Shown piece by piece: positions 5,165 to 7,160 of a DNA stretch of 7,160 bases (position 1 is its first letter; every line of letters begins with the position of its first letter). The stretch is from Acidobacteriota bacterium. GTDB taxonomy: Bacteria; Acidobacteriota; Terriglobia; Acidiferrales; UBA7541. Below the pieces are notes generated by a model. That model did no database searches. It was not told the DNA's origin and was given only the letters and a program-made list of their open reading frames with translations. The position numbers and the translations under genes are program-made. Location of the stretch: contig JAGWRH010000259.1 of NCBI GenBank assembly GCA_028876695.1, forward strand, positions 1 through 7,160, read 5' to 3'.

Positions 5165-6592
5165 ATGGAGAAAGTGGTCGTGCCGATTCGAAAATCCAGC
5201 TGCTGCAAGTCGGCGGCAGTCGCCGCCATTTTGATTTCTGAACTCATCTGCGTTCAGCCCGCCATTGCGCAGTCAACAGCAGTGAGTGCCGCGCGTCTCC
5301 GGCCGCCCATTGACATTACCGCCGAGCAGGATCACCAGCGCACCATGAAACTTTTACATATCTCCGCGCTGCGTCCCGCTCCCGTCGCCGACGCGAAAGC
5401 GCCCAATCACGCCAACTACGACGAATCCAAAGCCGACGCCTACTCCAATTATCCCGATCCTCTCGTCCTCAACAACGGCCGCAAAGTCACTTCCGCGAAA
5501 ATCTGGTGGACCCAGCGCCGCCCACAAATCGTCGAAGCCTTTGACCGTGAAATCTACGGCCGCGTCCCGAGGCATACGCCGAGCGTGGCTTGGGACGTTA
5601 CCGCCATAAAGCACGACACCGGCGGCGGCATTCCCGCCGTTACGCGCGAGCTAATTGGCCGCGTCAATAACTCGTCCTATCCCCTTGTTACTGTCAATAT
5701 TCGAGCCAGCCTCACCATTCCCGCGCGCGCGACCCAACCCGTCCCGGTAATCATCGATTTTGGCGTCGATCCCGCCATCATGCAGCGCATTCTGGCGATG
5801 CTTGCCAAGCGCGGCGAAAAGCTTCCTCCGATGCCGGCCGGTCCCTCGTGGCAGCAACAGGTTCTTTCCCGCGGCTGGGGCTACGCCATCCTCATTCCCA
5901 CCAGCTATCAGGACGACACCGGCGCCGGGCTCACCAAAGGCATCATCGGTCTCTGCAACAAGGGCCAGCCCCGTTCTCTCGACGACTGGGGCGCTCTGCG
6001 CGCCTGGGCCTGGGGTGCCAGCCGTCTGCTCGACTATTTCGAAACCATTCCGCAGGTTGACGCCCGGCACGTCGGCATCGAAGGGCTCTCCCGGTACGGC
6101 AAAGCCGCGCTCGTCACCATGGCCTTCGACCAGCGCTTCGCCATCGGCCTGATCGGTTCTTCCGGAGCCGGCGGCGCAAAGCTTTTCCGCCGCAATTTTG
6201 GGGAAAGCGTTGAAGACCTCGCCGCCGCCAATGAGTATCACTGGTTTTGCGGTAATTTTCTGAAGTACGCCGGCCCGCTGAATCCCGGCGATTTGCCGGT
6301 CGATGCGCATGAACTCATCGCGCTCGTCGCCCCGCGCCCTCTGTTCATCAGCGAAGGCTCACCGACCGTCGAAGGCGGCTGGCTCGACGATAGAGGCCAA
6401 TTTCTCGCGGAAGTGTTCGCCGGCCCCGTGTATCGCTTGCTTGGCAGGCGCGATTTGGGCGCTACGGAAATGCCGCCCATCGGTACGGCCTTGATGTCTG
6501 GGGATCTCGCCTTCCGCCAGCATCAGTACGGCCACACCGATTTTCCAAATTGGCCTTGGTTTTTAAAATTCGCATCGCTCTATGTGAAGTGA
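5165..6592 (+). CDS. Secreted glucuronoyl esterase-like alpha/beta-hydrolase (CE15 type)
   Basis: CE15 esterases hydrolyse the ester between 4-O-methyl-glucuronic acid of glucuronoxylan and lignin alcohols, outside the cytoplasm. An N-terminal signal peptide has a hydrophobic core at about 17-30 and a cleavage site after AIA (A35). The body (about 55-475) has the CE15 layout: DDWGALRAWAWGASRLLDYFE (from 273), the nucleophile elbow G-L-S309-R-Y-G-K313, a GAGGAKLFRRNFGE segment (334-347), YHWFCGNF, LVAPRPLFISEG (ending near 398) and a terminal H457 in YGHTDF. S309 and H457 are the predicted Ser and His of the triad. At the usual acid site, in the SGEGG-like stretch, this protein has A335. E397 after the late beta-strand is the likely replacement, as in CE15 members with a non-canonical acid. 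GGGA 8 bases before the ATG is a weak ribosome site. Length 475 suits bacterial members. An acetylxylan-type or other sugar ester substrate cannot be excluded. Confidence 0.85.
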   Translation: MEKVVVPIRKSSCCKSAAVAAILISELICVQPAIAQSTAVSAARLRPPIDITAEQDHQRTMKLLHISALRPAPVADAKAPNHANYDESKADAYSNYPDPLVLNNGRKVTSAKIWWTQRRPQIVEAFDREIYGRVPRHTPSVAWDVTAIKHDTGGGIPAVTRELIGRVNNSSYPLVTVNIRASLTIPARATQPVPVIIDFGVDPAIMQRILAMLAKRGEKLPPMPAGPSWQQQVLSRGWGYAILIPTSYQDDTGAGLTKGIIGLCNKGQPRSLDDWGALRAWAWGASRLLDYFETIPQVDARHVGIEGLSRYGKAALVTMAFDQRFAIGLIGSSGAGGAKLFRRNFGESVEDLAAANEYHWFCGNFLKYAGPLNPGDLPVDAHELIALVAPRPLFISEGSPTVEGGWLDDRGQFLAEVFAGPVYRLLGRRDLGATEMPPIGTALMSGDLAFRQHQYGHTDFPNWPWFLKFASLYVK

Positions 6593-6797
6593 AGCGCCTC
6601 GGTCGGGTGAGCCCGCGCGGCCACCCCCTTTCGCCCTTCGCGCGGACCCGTTGTCAACTGCTGCACCTTAACGCCGTTTGGAAGCATTGCCTTTTCTCTC
6701 CGGCGGTTGTACGTTGGCGGGCGGCGAAATTCATAGAACGGGATTGCGCTCCGGTACGTCCAATATTCAGTGGCTGCGTTCCGAAGCGGCAACCCGA

Positions 6798-6825
6798 GTT
6801 TGGCGAACCAAACGCTAAGCTAGCG
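6798..6825 (+). promoter_or_regulatory. Two adjacent inverted repeats just upstream of the last gene
   Basis: GTTTGG-CGAA-CCAAAC (6798-6813) is a perfect 6 bp stem with a 4-base loop. It is followed directly, sharing one base, by CGCTA-AGC-TAGCG (6813-6825), a 5 bp stem with a 3-base loop. The ribosome site GGGAGG (6830-6835) begins four bases later. There is no T-run, so this is not an intrinsic terminator. It could be an operator pair or a 5' leader structure controlling translation. The rest of the 252 bp spacer 6593-6844 shows no clear promoter or gene. Confidence 0.45.
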
Positions 6826-6844
6826 GATCGGGAGGATCGTCATC

Positions 6845-7160
6845 ATGAATAGGCGGCAATTGCTATCGTTGCTGGGCATTTCTCCTGCATTGTTGGCCGG
6901 CGCCGGCGTGGATGCCGCGCCCGCAAAATCGCAATCGGACAACGGCACTTCAACCACCGAACGGAAGTTTGTGGCGCTCTCGCCCAAAGGCACGCCCCCG
7001 CCCGTTCAGCGTTTCCCCATGGCGCCACCCCTTAGCACCCTCGACGGCAAAACCGTCTATCTCGTCGATACCGGTTTTTTTGGAGCCGATGTTCTGCTCA
7101 AGCAAGTGCAGGGCTGGTTCCAGCAAAATATGCCCAGCGTTAAAACCGTCTTTCGGAAAA
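6845..7160 (+). CDS. Exported UGSC-like protein, N-terminal 105 residues, cut by window edge
   Basis: Read by hand from ATG 6845, preceded by GGGAGG with 9-base spacing; the frame stays open to the window end. The N-terminus MNRRQLLSLLG, with twin Arg at 3-4 and a hydrophobic run to about residue 21, looks like a Tat-type or lipid-free export signal with cleavage near A24/A25 (VDAAP). A polar, Pro-rich linker follows (about 26-60). The folded part then opens with LDGKTVYLVDTGFFGADVLL and continues QGWFQQNMPSVKTVFRK. This opening (a strand, a small-residue turn, a helix, then a basic strand) resembles the start of the UGSC family, named for a later (Sec/Cys)-Gly-Ser-Cys motif that falls outside the window. 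Family and Tat calls are inference from memory. It follows the esterase on the same strand but 252 bp away, so co-transcription is uncertain. Confidence 0.65.
   Translation, partial: MNRRQLLSLLGISPALLAGAGVDAAPAKSQSDNGTSTTERKFVALSPKGTPPPVQRFPMAPPLSTLDGKTVYLVDTGFFGADVLLKQVQGWFQQNMPSVKTVFRK

Noticed and set aside
5651..6310. 219-codon minus-strand ORF antisense to the esterase
   Set aside because: It mirrors the conserved catalytic region of the esterase; its length follows from GC-rich codon use on the other strand.
6597..6630. Terminator after the esterase gene
   Set aside because: CGGG-TGAG-CCCG gives a 4 bp stem, and the following sequence is C-rich with just three T residues, so an intrinsic terminator is not supported.
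6580..6792. 70-codon minus-strand ORF between esterase and UGSC-like gene
   Set aside because: No ribosome site or recognisable domain, and it overlaps the esterase 3' end.
1..7160. CRISPR array, tRNA/rRNA gene, insertion sequence, defence or toxin-antitoxin system
   Set aside because: I found no spaced repeats, cloverleaf, transposase motif or terminal inverted repeats; every sizeable ORF is accounted for by the listed genes or their shadows.

Overview
The window is GC-rich chromosomal DNA with compact bacterial gene spacing. It most likely comes from an Acidobacteriota (Terriglobia-like) soil bacterium. That is an inference from three things: the style of the proteins (a CE15-like esterase, a UGSC-like secreted protein and a small Ala-rich secreted protein of a type I associate with that phylum), the GC-rich codon use, and -10 boxes of the form TAGAAT. 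No rRNA or other taxonomic marker is present.

Left part (1-3402) is read entirely on the minus strand. In transcription order it holds a secreted or membrane protein of unknown function (3402-2803), a membrane histidine kinase (2677-1757), its OmpR-type response regulator (1760-996, overlapping the kinase by 4 bp), and then, after a 251 bp gap with its own promoter, the N-terminal half of dihydrolipoyl dehydrogenase (744 to the window edge). The kinase and regulator form one translationally coupled two-component system. The dehydrogenase looks separately transcribed.

Middle part (3403-4880): a divergent 305 bp spacer leads to a plus-strand TrmJ-type tRNA 2'-O-methyltransferase (3708-4460). 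It converges on a minus-strand PilZ-domain protein (4880-4506) whose second c-di-GMP motif lacks its usual acidic or amide first residue.

Right part (4881-7160) is read on the plus strand. A secreted alpha/beta-hydrolase of the glucuronoyl esterase (CE15) type (5165-6592) is followed, after 252 bp, by the start of an exported protein that resembles the UGSC family (6845 to the edge). Both carry export signals, so this end of the window serves the cell envelope, and the esterase fits plant cell-wall breakdown.

Two genes cut by the window edges (dihydrolipoyl dehydrogenase and the UGSC-like protein) are easy to miss because neither is a closed ORF here. I see no mobile element, CRISPR array, tRNA, rRNA or defence system. 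The points most worth a second look are the catalytic-acid position of the esterase, the two adjacent hairpins before the last gene, the degenerate PilZ motif, and the unknown protein upstream of the sensor kinase.
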